Source: Xanthostigma xanthostigma (lineage: Eukaryota > Arthropoda > Insecta > Raphidioptera > Raphidiidae). Taken from it: 64,000 bases of DNA. The DNA lies in contig OY754469.1 in the NCBI GenBank assembly GCA_963575645.1, forward strand, positions 21,222,001 through 21,286,000. The letters are read 5' to 3'. Positions 1 through 10,176 of this stretch are shown here, piece by piece. The translations under genes were made by a program, and so were the position numbers. Positions within the stretch are counted from its first letter, which is position 1. Each line of letters begins with the position of its first letter. Below the pieces are notes generated by a model. That model did no database searches. It saw only the letters and a list, made by a program, of their open reading frames with translations, and was not told the origin of the DNA.

Positions 1-52
1 TCATTAATAATAATATACGTATCTATTAGACATTTTCAATACTTACAATATA

Positions 53-607
53 CACTTTGTCCCTGGATAGGTGAAATGACTATTGTATACCTAAGGTAAA
101 AAATTTTTGATTTAATTTTTCATTTTTTGAGGTTCAGCCCTGCTTGGTTTAAGACTAATTTCTAACATAAATTCAGCTTTTAAAAATCAATTAGGTATAT
201 CTTGGAAATTTTCAAAGAACCTGCTGCCTGTTATGCTGCAAATATGACAAAAAGTTTTTAAGAAATGTTGCTTAGAATCAACATCTAGACCTCCATATGA
301 AATTTCAAAATCGTCGGACAACTATGATTTTGCATTAATTTTTTCCAAGATAGTAATTTTTTTTTTGCCAAAACTTTATTTAGAAAAACTTTTTTAAATA
401 AATTTTTGACGTAGGTATATATTCCCAAAAAGTTGCTATCTTAAAAAAAACAAATGAAGAATCATAGTTAGCCAAAAATTTTGATTTCTCAAAACTGAAA
501 TTATCTTAGAAATTAGTCTTTAACAAAGCAAAGCTGAAATCCAAAAAATGAAAATCGAAACATGTTTACCTTTTACAAGAGTCGTTTCACCTATTCGGGG
601 ACAACTG
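53..607. mobile_element. TA-flanked MITE with long terminal inverted repeats
   Basis: The left arm starts cactttgtccctggataggt at 53. The right end is the reverse complement of cagttgtccccgaatagg and ends at 607. Inverted similarity covers roughly 130-140 bases each side, including the shared block aagactaatttcta. TA dinucleotides flank both ends (51-52 and 608-609), as expected for Tc1/mariner-type insertion. There is no coding capacity. Confidence 0.75.
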
Positions 608-1448
608 TATACTTATTTCAGTATATCGTAAAGCTGTGATAATTCGATATTTTTAATTTCAATTAAGCAAAATCTCCGAAAACTAAATGCCTAGGAATAT
701 AATTTGTTTTATTCTCCATAACATCCAAATGTTGAATACATATTATGACCATTGAATGTAGTAAAATGTGTATGATATATCGTTTAAAACACAATCTTTA
801 AAAAAGCGAAGAATATAAGCCATTATCCATCGAACAATGTTACTGCAAAAATTATAGATTAAGAAAAGAAATACCTAAATCGCGAGGCTTAATGATCATA
901 TTTCCATTCTAATCCCAAACTTAAAAAGTACGATTTGAAAGTGGAATATGAGTTTAGAAATAAAGAAGTTACACCTCTTCAGACATTTACTTAGCACGTT
1001 TTAAATGCATAGTTAAAAACTTAATAAAATTGGAAATTTTTTGAGTAAACAAACTGGTAGAAAAGAACTCGGCTTATTTATGTTTTTGGAAGTTTTGGTA
1101 TTAATAGTACATAAATGATAAATTAGACACATTTTCTTGAGCTGCAAGGTTTTTGTACTAAGAACCGTCAAGGCAAAAAAATTTCTCGGAAATAATGGTG
1201 TCTATACAATACAAAATATTAAATCAACTGAGAGCCAAACGAATTTAACAATTTTATTTTTGACAAATGAACCAGTTTAACGAAAATTTGTTATGATTCT
1301 AAAATCGATAATTCTAAAATAATAATATACTGCTCACGTGTTGAGTACTGTGTCATGTTAAGCCCTGCTTAGACTATCACATTAAGAAACCCAATATACC
1401 ATGTAATGTTAAAACTGATTTATAAACATTCAACTCTCTCTACATGTA
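608..1448. other. AT-rich stretch, nothing recognised
   Basis: I see no coding frame, RNA gene or clear repeat boundary here. Composition is like the rest of the non-coding half. Confidence 0.5.
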
Positions 1449-2070
1449 ATACTAGCCGTTACCCGCGATTGACAACGAAATACGGATGCATCCCCATTAT
1501 TTGGCATAGTTATTCCTTTCTCGACGTAGACCCCCCTAATAAATTTCAAAATTGATGACGTTCACGAGATCAACGTCCTAAAAAACCTTGAAAACGACAC
1601 CCATGTTAATTTTTAGACTATTTACCTCTTTTCACCGTCTGAAAGGGTTGTTTTTGAAATAACATGTGTTTATTTATTTGTTAACAGGAGTAATCCTGCG
1701 CATTTTCGAATTGATACATCTATCTTATATGATTTTTCTATGCAACTGTTGAATTCCCGTTACACCTAAAACTAAACTAAATTTTTCTGTTCTTAGCGGG
1801 TGCCTACGTCATAATAACTCTCTGTGTGCCAAATTTCAGCCCAATTCGTCCTGCAATTTGAGCTGTGCGTTGATTCTTCATGCAAATTTTGAACCCATGT
1901 TACTCCCTTTTAGGGGTTGTATTTCCAAAAATCTGTTCTCAGCAGATGCCTACGTCATAATAATTAATAACTATCTGTGTGCCAAATTTCAGCCCAATCC
2001 GTCCAGTGGTTTGAGCTGTGCGTTGATAGATCAGTCAGTCAGTCACGGTTTCTTTTTATATATTTAAGAT
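1449..2070 (+). mobile_element. Degraded non-LTR retroelement tail with an internal duplication
   Basis: The head tactagccgttacccgcgat is a mutated form of the common insect motif ctagctgttgcccgcgac. Downstream, gcctacgtcataataa ... tgtgtgccaaatttcagccc ... tttgagctgtgcgttgat occurs twice (from about 1,801 and about 1,948). The second copy ends in atcagtcagtcagtcac and an AT-rich tail. This phrase style is typical of 3' ends of RTE-like LINEs and their SINEs. No reverse transcriptase frame remains; the short frame here is a by-product. Confidence 0.6.
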
Positions 2071-2924
2071 GAAAAGGAATATGTTTGTACATACCGAGTC
2101 TGTACGTTGCCTAAAAACTTGAGAACTACTTAACCGATTCTATAATCATTTTAGTGATCAGTGTCAGGAGTAACAGAGGCCCTTTGACGAAGTTGAACAG
2201 GGCTACCAGGGATATGACAGATTTAATTGGTAGCTTTTATGTCAAAAAAGTTGACAATATAACTGAAGTACGCTGTATCCCGACATTTAGAGTACATTCT
2301 AGAAAATTTGTATTTGATTAAACATGCCTAAATTTACTTCAAAGTTTCATATAGAAATCAATTTTTTCCCGCGTATTTCATCTATGTCAATTTGGTTGCT
2401 TTATTGTCGATTTTGACGAAAATCAACTCTTCGACCGAGTTTAGACAAGCAATAAGTACCATACTTCGAGTTTTAGCACCAATAAATAATTATATAGTTT
2501 ATCGAAACTGATAAAAACCAGTCCAAGCGATTTTTAGTGATGTTGGGAGAAACAAAATTCCGTAAATATGTTCTACCATCATAATAAATATTCAAAAACT
2601 TCGAAAAACCCACAAGGAGACAAAATTACAAACAGAGATTGCGATTTGCAGCCCTATAATAATATTGTATTTTGTAGCATTTGTATATAACAAAGTAACT
2701 CAAAAACTAGTTAACAGCTTTTGGGTTGAACTTTTACTGATTGTAATTAAAAGTTCCTAATACAAGTTATGTTAAAAACGAGCCCAGCGGGTTTTAAGTC
2801 ATACGAGTCATAATGTCATTACTCACGAGCTATACAATTTTGAAACAAACTTCACTTTTGTTAAGTTGTTTTGAGGATTACTATTCGCACAAGTTGTTGT
2901 TTTACATATACTTCTAATGACAGC
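2071..2924. other. AT-rich non-coding stretch
   Basis: There is no gene. The first 150 bases (aaaaacttgagaactactt...) resemble degraded retroelement sequence, but no boundaries can be set. Confidence 0.4.
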
Positions 2925-3813
2925 TGATAGGTAGTTTATGGAAATTATTATTGAATTGGTTAGATCGCGTACTTTTTTTTTCATTACAGCACTAGTGCAG
3001 AATGGACCACGTTACAAGTTTTTTTTATAGAGGGTAGTGCAAAAATATTAAGTGCAAAGATATTTTTATTGAAATTAATTTGAATTAAACTAATTATGGA
3101 CAAGCTACTTAGACAATAGTAAGAATTTTATTGTATGAGAATAATCCCACATTTTTTTACTTGAATCTAAAACTGATTATAAAACAAGAACCTTTCTGCG
3201 TTTAGTCTAAGCAGAGTTTTAATGACACGTCCTTGGCTATGACGTTGAAAACTTGAAAGTGAAACCTAACAAATGCACTTTACATGGGTGAGAAATGTGA
3301 CATTAATACCGTAACTGCATGGACTAAAGTAGCCGCTGTTCTGAACAGGTATACAGGAAATATTAATGCAATTAGATTGAATTAGCAAAATGATAATAAA
3401 TATCTGTTTATTATATTAGGTACTACCTCAAATAATAACATTTCACTCTGTGTGACTCTGCCTATTTTACCACATTTTTTTTTTTTTTTTTTTTACTTGA
3501 GAAACGTGCTCAGCAGACCACATTTTTATTAAGTCGCTTTCTTGTATGTCGTCTTGTATGTTTGCCCGGGTGGAATTTTGTAATTGATTTTAAACTAATA
3601 TCCTGATGACGTAGAAACTTGAAATTTGGAACACAACTCAGAACTAGATGACAATACAAGAAAATAATAAAAAAAAATAATAAAAGAAATAAAAAAAATT
3701 CTTAATGTACCACTTTTTTTTAAAAAGAACTAAATAGTACAATATAATTTAATCCATACATACATATAATTAATTTTTACTTGTTTACCACTGTAGGGCA
3801 CCGAGGAGCAACC

Positions 3814-3887
3814 GGCCCATTAGCTCAGTTGGTTAGAGCGTCGTGCTAATAACGCGAAGGTCGCGGGTTCGATCCCCCCATGGGCCA
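3814..3887 (+). tRNA. tRNA-Ile (anticodon AAU)
   Basis: A complete cloverleaf can be drawn. The acceptor stem GGCCCAT pairs with ATGGGCC and the discriminator is A at 3,887. The D arm is GCTC/GAGC. The anticodon stem TCGTG/CGCGA, with one G-T pair, encloses the loop CTAATAA, giving anticodon AAT, which reads AUU as isoleucine. The A box (TAGCTCAGTTGG) and B box (GGTTCGATCC) of the internal Pol III promoter are intact. No intron is present and CCA is not encoded, as expected for a eukaryote. One oddity is a C-C mismatch as the second pair of the T stem (GCGGG against CCCCC), so it could be slightly decayed. The gene lies on the plus strand inside an inverted-repeat region (2,925-4,440). Confidence 0.93.
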
Positions 3888-3894
3888 TATAATG

Positions 3895-3906
3895 TTTTTA
3901 TTTTTT
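3895..3906 (+). terminator. Pol III T-run terminator after tRNA-Ile
   Basis: Runs of five T (3,895-3,899) and six T (3,901-3,906) start eight bases after the discriminator base. This is the usual RNA polymerase III termination signal and supports the tRNA gene being transcribed. Confidence 0.75.
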
Positions 3907-4030
3907 ACGATGTATTTTACCACGTAATTAGATGACAATACAATAAAATACTAAAAAGGAGAAAATAATAAAAAAAATTTTTAAAAATATTAATAGATCA
4001 CGTTTATAAAACGACCCAATAACTATAAAA

Positions 4031-4181
4031 GACAGATTTTTAACATGTAGGATTTGAAAAGAAAAACGTGTGGCTTATGCGACATTTATAGTAGCTGCCA
4101 ATGAAAAAATTTATTTATGAGATAAAACGAATAATGCGCCCCACGTTTTTCGTTATAAATCTCACAAGTTAAAAATCTGTC
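4031..4181. repeat. Foldback element of about 150 bp
   Basis: gacagatttttaac at 4,031 pairs with gttaaaaatctgtc ending at 4,181, and the arms continue inward through gaaaaacgtg and ccacgtttttc. The loop is short. This is a typical small MITE, nested in the 2,925-4,440 element just downstream of the tRNA. Confidence 0.65.
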
Positions 4182-4440
4182 TGTAAATAAATTATTTTAT
4201 ACTTTTTAGTTGGTTTTAAAAATGTGTCATATTAATTTTTTTATTTATTACTTTTAATCCAATTCAAATTCTTACATACTTCTAGCTTAAATTCAAAGTT
4301 GGATGAACTTTATTTTTTTGCATTATCCTCTATAAAATATCTACAGGCATATAAAATGCCCATTTCGCACTAGTGCTCTATTGAAAACAAAAGTACGCGA
4401 TCTTACCAATTCAACTGTAATATTCATAAGCTACCTATCA

Positions 4441-6317
4441 TAGACCAGTATAAATATATTCAAAACCACAACACACGCTAATAGTAAAAATATATTGAAC
4501 ATAAATTGAAAAGCAGTCTATTATAGGAGGTATGTGCAAAAAATGCCATATATATCTCATGCATAGTGATATTACAGCTCGTGTGACTGTTAAAACTCGC
4601 AGGTACTCATTTTTAACATAATGTAACGTAATAATTACGCAACTAGATAATATATACAATCTACTGTATCAACTGAATAATAAGAAAACCCAACTGAAAT
4701 ATTATTACTTATTCTACACTCAGTCTTCAATCGTATTTATATTTTTTGATTATATTGTAAAGCTCAGTATTTTAAAAACTGGCAATTAAATTATAAAAAT
4801 CACTAAAAATACTATTAAAATTATTTTGTTATTTAGAACTCCATTTCACAAATTAAATGTGTCATAATATTATATTATCATGTGTGTCAACATAATATTA
4901 TAAATTAAAAACCCAATGTGGATTGTCCAACTCAAAAACCATAAAGTATTTATTTTTTGCTAAGAAATACTGTTTAGCAGTACCTAATTAATGCATTGTT
5001 ATATTCAAGTCATGATAGCAGTACTACGCCGTTACTAATCTTAGAATTTCACATAGATACCTTAATATAAAAAAAGAAATATACCAGTGTTAAAATCCTG
5101 GTAAAATTCTTTGAATGCTTTATGAGTTCATAGCAGATACATCAGTGTTCAAATCCTGGTAGAAATATTTTTCACTATTTCAAAAATGTTTATGTGAATA
5201 AAAACGCAATTACTTAATTCTGTCATTTTTAAGATTAAAGAGGGACTTTTATAATCCGCGTTTTGTAAAAATGTCAAAATTATTCATAAGTCGACGTTCA
5301 AGTTCTGGCAGAAACAACAATTATCAACAGAAAATTTTTACAAAAATGCTGCTATTTCCATTTCAACTACAATTTTTTTTAACCTATATAGTGGCTTTCG
5401 TAATTAAAATATTAAAAGCAGCGACGTAAATATAAATTTGTGACCCCTGGCATGTTGACCTTAGTTTGAACCTTCGACAAAAGAGAACGTTTCCCAAAAT
5501 CCCTCCCCCTTTGTAACTAATGGAAGTAAAAATTTGCAAGTGTCGAGAAACGTAACTTCGATTAAAATAACTTGTTTGTAACAATCCAAAGCACCATATG
5601 ACTTCTACGCATAAAATGACAAAATGAGCAATATTTTAAATATATGTATAGAAGTTATTCATAATTAGCTGCAAAGATAACACCATTTCTTTTTTAACCA
5701 AACAAATTAAATTTTGAATATATATATGTAGGAATTTTTCTCCATAAATTTTTGGGATATTTTTCGTCATAAATATAATAATAAATGAGAACTTGGAACC
5801 TAACAGAATGAAAAAAAAATTGTTCTATTTAGTTTGAAACTGTGCATTTGAAGCAGCATGAAGGGTGTTCGTGGTGAATAGCGGTCACTAGACAGTGGAC
5901 ACACAATGTAGGTTCATGGAATTGTCTCATACGGCTTCACATAATGCTATTATTTTACATGTATACATAATATAATACCCACACTATTCTACCGCATGCC
6001 TGACGACCCCACAGGGATTGACTAGACAAAAAAGAAACAAATTTCAAGAGAAATATAAAATGTTTAAAAAAATCAGTCAAATCTCGAACAGTTTTCCTGA
6101 AAATATTGTCAAACTAGTCTGAAGGCTTAGTTTATTGTTGAGGACTGTAGATATTTTTAGTATACTTGTCTCGAAACTATCAGCGAAAAATTGACAAAAG
6201 TCTTGACATCTTAATGGCACGAGATGCCAAGCCTCTGTTTTATTTTTCACACTGATAATTTTGGATTCGTACAACAAATGAATATAAACTAGGTACTAGA
6301 TGTATACCTAATAGTGG
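4441..6317. other. AT-rich non-coding stretch with a short direct repeat
   Basis: There is no gene. The phrase accagtgttaaaatcctggta (5,083) recurs as atcagtgttcaaatcctggta near 5,142, with a third weaker form near 5,290 (acgttcaagttctggcag). The shared ttcaaatcc core looks like a worn Pol III B box, but no tRNA fold can be drawn. Confidence 0.4.
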
Positions 6318-6520
6318 AATCAGCGACGGTAAAAAAATTGTTCCGATTTTATAGAGAACTAGCTGTTGCCCGCGACTTCGCCCGCATGTGTTTTAATTTT
6401 TTTGCGCGAAACCCTAATTCTTTTTCTTAAATAAAAGTAGCCAAAGCCACTCGTTATAACATCAGCTATTTGCCAGTGAAAGTCCCGTCAAAATCTGCAG
6501 ACAGACAAAAATTTTTAAAA
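6318..6520 (+). mobile_element. Retroelement fragment with 'ctagctgttgcccgcgac' signature
   Basis: The motif ctagctgttgcccgcgactt at 6,359 is the intact form of the insect LINE/SINE signature. It is followed by the family phrases ataacatcagctatt and cagtgaaagtcccgtcaaaa. The preceding bases (cgacggtaaaaaaattgttccg) are an inverted relative of a stretch near 7,602. No coding frame is left. Confidence 0.6.
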
Positions 6521-6668
6521 TTGTTTTTGTTTGTTATAAGTACCAACCGTATATAATTTCATATGCATTTAGTAAAAAGCTGTTATTTTGACATTACAGA
6601 CACTTCAATTTTATTTGTTTGTATAGAAGAAACTCCAGAAGAGATAGTATTTAATGCAGTGACTTCAA

Positions 6669-7029
6669 TCACTTGCCTAGGCAACCCTGCGGGAGCCTAA
6701 TCCGACAGTGGGGAAACATCACTTCTAGTGTTCATTTTGGTGTAGAATTACTAGTTCCATAGAGTTAGAGTATTTTATTTTTATAAATTTGTTGAACAGT
6801 TTTAGGAATGTATTTAATTCCATCTTAAATAATGATCAAACATAATGGCAACTCAGTTTTTTTTTTCATGATATTACATGAAAAAAAAAATAAGTTGCTA
6901 TTACTATTGACCAACATATTCATAAAAATTAAAAGCTCTAATTTTATGGACTACTAACTATATCAAAATGAATAGCGGAAGTTATGTTTCCCCGCTGTCG
7001 ATTTAGGTTCTCGCAGTGTTAGGCAAGTA
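6669..7029. repeat. Inverted repeat (foldback) of an interspersed family
   Basis: The left arm at 6,669-6,800 (tcacttgcctagg... gacagtggggaaacatcact) is mirrored at 6,915-7,029 (gttatgtttccccgctgtcg... aggcaagtaa). Near the centre is a hairpin, catgatattacatg between T10 and A10 runs (6,857-6,890). A third, unpaired copy of the arm lies at about 19,161-19,254. The shared core is a purine-rich ggaagt-n-atgtttcccc block. Confidence 0.65.
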
Positions 7030-7039
7030 ATATTATATG

Positions 7040-7557
7040 TATAACGTGGCCATTTATTTTTTTACTCAAAACGGGACATCTGTTTATTTACGTCAATTAG
7101 CAGGTTCTCAAAAAAAAATTTTTTTTAATGTTTTTTATTCAGAAAAACTCGGATATTATTACAAATTAAAAATATGCAACATAAAATATCTAGTTATATT
7201 TATATTTATCAGAGGATCATTTTTATATCATTTGCTTATGAGAAAAGAGAAAGATATATGCAATTATATATTCTATGATAAACAACTATAGAAATATCAA
7301 TTGGTTGGAATACAATTGTCAAAAATATGATATGGGTATAGTTTTTTAAATATTTACATCTTTTTAATTAACGTAAATTTACTTTTTTTACCTGAAGTAG
7401 AAACCCGCACCGCTCGCGTCCGGCGAGCTCTATAATTTTCGCGCGGTTTCGGGAAACGGGACAATTGTGTGTCCCGGAGCTTTCTTTGGGGAAAACGGGA
7501 CAGATATCCCAAAAAAGAGATGGTCCCGTTCAAAACGGGACGTATGGTCACGTTATA
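7040..7557. mobile_element. Inverted-repeat element with 'cccgttttgaacgggac' ends
   Basis: The ends are tataacgtggccat (7,040) and the inverted atggtcacgttata (to 7,557), and both sides carry aaaacgggac. The right half is GC-richer, with repeated acgggac/gtcccg blocks. It resembles non-autonomous DNA transposons common in insects. The minus-strand frame through its right half is fortuitous. It lies directly beside the 6,669-7,029 foldback, making a composite cluster. Confidence 0.6.
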
Positions 7558-9271
7558 TATGTACTGTCTTTTCTGAAAATTTCATCCATTTCAAGCTCGG
7601 AACCATTTTTACGTTCGTCGGAATAACCAAATAATTTAGTATAGCATTCCTCATAAAAGCAATAAACTAACGTCATTAAGTTGAATTCAAATAAAAAATA
7701 TCATTTTAATTATCAACACTGTGGCGTCTAACAGCGAAGCTGTGCTGTTTTGACTCTGATGATAAAAAACAGTACAATTTTGGTCACATTCAACGTTAGA
7801 TATAATGTTTTATCACTTTCTAACTTCGAACAAATCAAAAACTGCATAGATTGAAGTAAGACAGAAATTTAACGACGCTGTACAAATCTAGCAGATGTTG
7901 CAGAATTGCGATCGTAAAATTATATAGCGATTTTCAAAATTAAATACCCTTTTTTCAACTAATACTATGGTTTTTGTGTTGTCCTAATCAGACATACTAT
8001 AAACAACCGGGGATCCGATATCAGCGAAGAATATTCGGTAATAAAACAGCTTTTATTGAAATCCGTGCAGAAAAATACTTCACTATAAAAACAAATAATT
8101 ATCTTAATTCAGCTCTGCACAAACTGTCATCGAATATCCATCTAAACGCTTGAGAGGAATACTACTAAATGCCTTTGCGCAACGACTTATTTCTTTTTTA
8201 GTTATTCATTTGCAGTGACATTGTTCGAAACGCAATTTGTAATTGCAACCTTTGTGAAAAATAACGCCGCGTTTTGGTTTTGCATTTTAACATCCTTTCC
8301 GTGAATTGTTTTCGATTTTCAACTGTTCCGATATTCAACTATTTAAATACATCGTACTTTTTACCTATTTTTTTTTTAATATATAGGTATAGCTTACTAA
8401 TAATATAATTTTATATTAAATTTTAAAACGTAGTTTTTATGACAGACTTTTTCTATAAATATTTCTAATCACATTTTTTTAAAGTAACTTTTGTGTATTA
8501 ATGAAATTGTTCGTGTATTAATTTTAAACTTTGAGACATATTTCTTAAAGAGATATTTTAGTGTTTTTTGTTCGTGAATCCATCGTACTGCCCTATTACA
8601 ACAACCGTGACATTATTTGCAAGTATATTATATTGACCAGGTAAGAATTTATTTTATTTATTTTTGTTTTAAATTTTTACTCCGTGGAATCGTATATGCG
8701 CTTTATGAATTTACAAGATTACCCCATTTCTTGTTTCAAACTAGCAAAGTTATTTATTTATTATAAGTAAAAAAAATAATTAACTTTGTTTTTAGTTGTA
8801 TTTATGTTTATATGAAAATTAACGATATGTCATACAAAAAATCGTATTCCGTTCAGAAATAAAATTAAATTATTTTGTTAAATTTTTTTACTCTTTGACA
8901 CTCAAGTGAGTCAACCATGGAGTAGACGTGTGTGAGGGATAATAACTCTATTTGTAAAGGGTTAGAAATAAATGTTAAATTGTAATAACTCACAAATGAT
9001 GATAAATTTAATATTAAAAAAAAATAGAATTGAAAAAATAATCAGTAACATTTTTTTCTATTCAAGCCGTCACGTCGCACAATGTGATACTGCTATATAC
9101 ACACATGAAAGCAGATATTTTTTGTATAGTTTATAGGGGATCGTGCAAAAAAAGTTTGAAAAGTTTGTCGACTGCTGACTAAATCAGTTTTATCAAAATG
9201 AATTCTGACTGTTTTTTTTTTCATAAATTATATTCACTAATATTATTTTATTAATTCGGTGCATATAGCCT
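7558..9271. other. Non-coding stretch, possible unassigned exon end at 8,640
   Basis: There is no open frame with coding character. A retroelement phrase (ggaaccatttttacgttcgtcgg) at about 7,600 matches one at about 19,280. At 8,638-8,646 CAG|GTAAGA is a good donor sequence preceded by slightly less AT-rich DNA, which could be the end of an untranslated first exon. No promoter can be assigned. Confidence 0.35.
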
Positions 9272-9298
9272 GTGTTGCTGAGCACTTACTATAATATA

Positions 9299-9301
<3 letters not shown>

Positions 9302-9349
<48 letters not shown>
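9302..9349. repeat. (TA)n microsatellite
   Basis: More than 20 TA units lie directly against the left end of the 9,352-10,174 element. The element inserted at a TA, so insertion into this simple repeat is natural. Confidence 0.95.
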
Positions 9350-9351
<2 letters not shown>

Positions 9352-10174
9352 CAGGGTGTCCCTAAAAGGTCTTTACAAAAGCCTACCACATATTCTTCAG
9401 GCCAAAACAACTCGATACAAGCAAACTTACCTCAGTACAAAGTTGCTTAGTTCGGGCGCTAGACGGCTCTTAAGTTACAATTTTCAAATCGTTTTTGCTT
9501 TATAACTTTGAAACGGCTCATGAGCATAATTAAATATTAAAACGAATAACAGATATTTCATAAAAATTGTTCAAAATGTTCACCATTTTCACGTATACAA
9601 AAATGTATACGACGCAAAAAATTGAAATGTACTTTTTGCATAATTTCTTCATCGCCTGTAAGATTATTTGTTGCTTGTTGGATACGTTGCCATAGTTGTT
9701 CTACAGTATTCACAGGGGTCTTGTGTGTATTTAATTATGCTCTAAATTACTAAAATTAAAATTTTGTCGAAACTATGGGAGTAATCGAATTTTATCAAGA
9801 GTACCTTTTTTGTAGTAAATGAGTCGCGTGATCCATATTTCATACTCAAACTGATTTTTTTTCCATTGGCGTATAGAAGTTTTAGATGTTTAATTATCGA
9901 AAAAATCAAGTTCTACGCCCATGGAATGATATTCATCATTATTATGATATGGGTTTTATTGCCCAATAAATCTATGCCAACGTACCAAATTTGAGTAAAA
10001 TCTCATGAGCCGTTTCAAAGTTATAAAGCAAAAACGATTTGAAAATTGTTACTTAAGAGCCGTCTAGCGCCCAAACTAAGCAACTTTGTACTGAGGTAAG
10101 TTTGCTTGTATCGAGTTGTTTTGGCCTGAAGAATATGTGGTAGGCTTTTGTAAAGACGTTTCAGGGACACCCTG
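9352..10174. mobile_element. Tc1/mariner-superfamily derivative with 173-bp terminal inverted repeats
   Basis: The element starts cagggtgtccc (9,352) and ends gggacaccctg (10,174). Its two arms (9,352-9,524 and 10,002-10,174) are each 173 bases with about four mismatches. TA dinucleotides flank both ends (9,350-9,351 and 10,175-10,176). Inside is a minus-strand relic of a transposase C-terminus. It is therefore an internally deleted autonomous element rather than an unrelated MITE. High arm identity suggests a fairly recent insertion. Confidence 0.88.
9558..9719 (-). pseudogene. Transposase C-terminal remnant
   Basis: Read on the minus strand, this gives a 53-residue tail ending at a TGA (9,560-9,558). 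Visible pieces are TVEQLWQRIQQATNN, then VHFNFLRRIHFCIRENG and the final EHFEQFL. The pattern LWxRI...FLRRIxxCIxxNGxHFE is the familiar C-terminus of many insect IS630/Tc1/mariner-superfamily transposases. No start codon, HTH or DDE/D catalytic region remains within the element, so it is a deletion relic. It lies between the two 173-bp arms. Confidence 0.7.
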
Positions 10175-10176
10175 TA

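Larger units (their letters stand above)
3641..4000 (+). repeat. Direct repeats flanking the tRNA gene
   Basis: The motif ttagatgacaatacaa, followed by an A-rich stretch with aaaataataaaaaaa, occurs before the tRNA (from about 3,643) and again after it (from about 3,926). The copies are diverged and partly low-complexity. They may mark an old duplication or insertion around the tRNA. Confidence 0.5.
2925..4440. mobile_element. Old 1.5-kb inverted-repeat element enclosing tRNA-Ile
   Basis: The left arm, 2,925-3,005 (tgataggtagtttatg... to cactagtgcagaatgg), is repeated in reverse complement at 4,360-4,440, roughly 85% identical by eye. It includes the shared blocks ttgaattggt, agatcgcgtactttt and gcactagtgc. 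Weaker inverted similarity (tttatagagg, then aatgcaaaaa) extends the arms inward to about 3,065 and 4,290. The element has no transposase and is probably a non-autonomous DNA transposon. The tRNA gene and a foldback element lie inside it. Confidence 0.65.

Noticed and set aside
5083-5165. tRNA-like B-box phrases (gtgttcaaatcc)
   Set aside because: No acceptor, D or anticodon arms can be folded; probably chance or a worn SINE piece.
7354-7551. Minus-strand 65-codon arginine-rich frame
   Set aside because: It falls within the GC-richer half of an inverted-repeat element; its composition comes from acgggac repeats.
9272-9505. 77-codon plus-strand frame with a (YI)n tract
   Set aside because: It is the translation of the (TA)n microsatellite and the left arm of the transposon.
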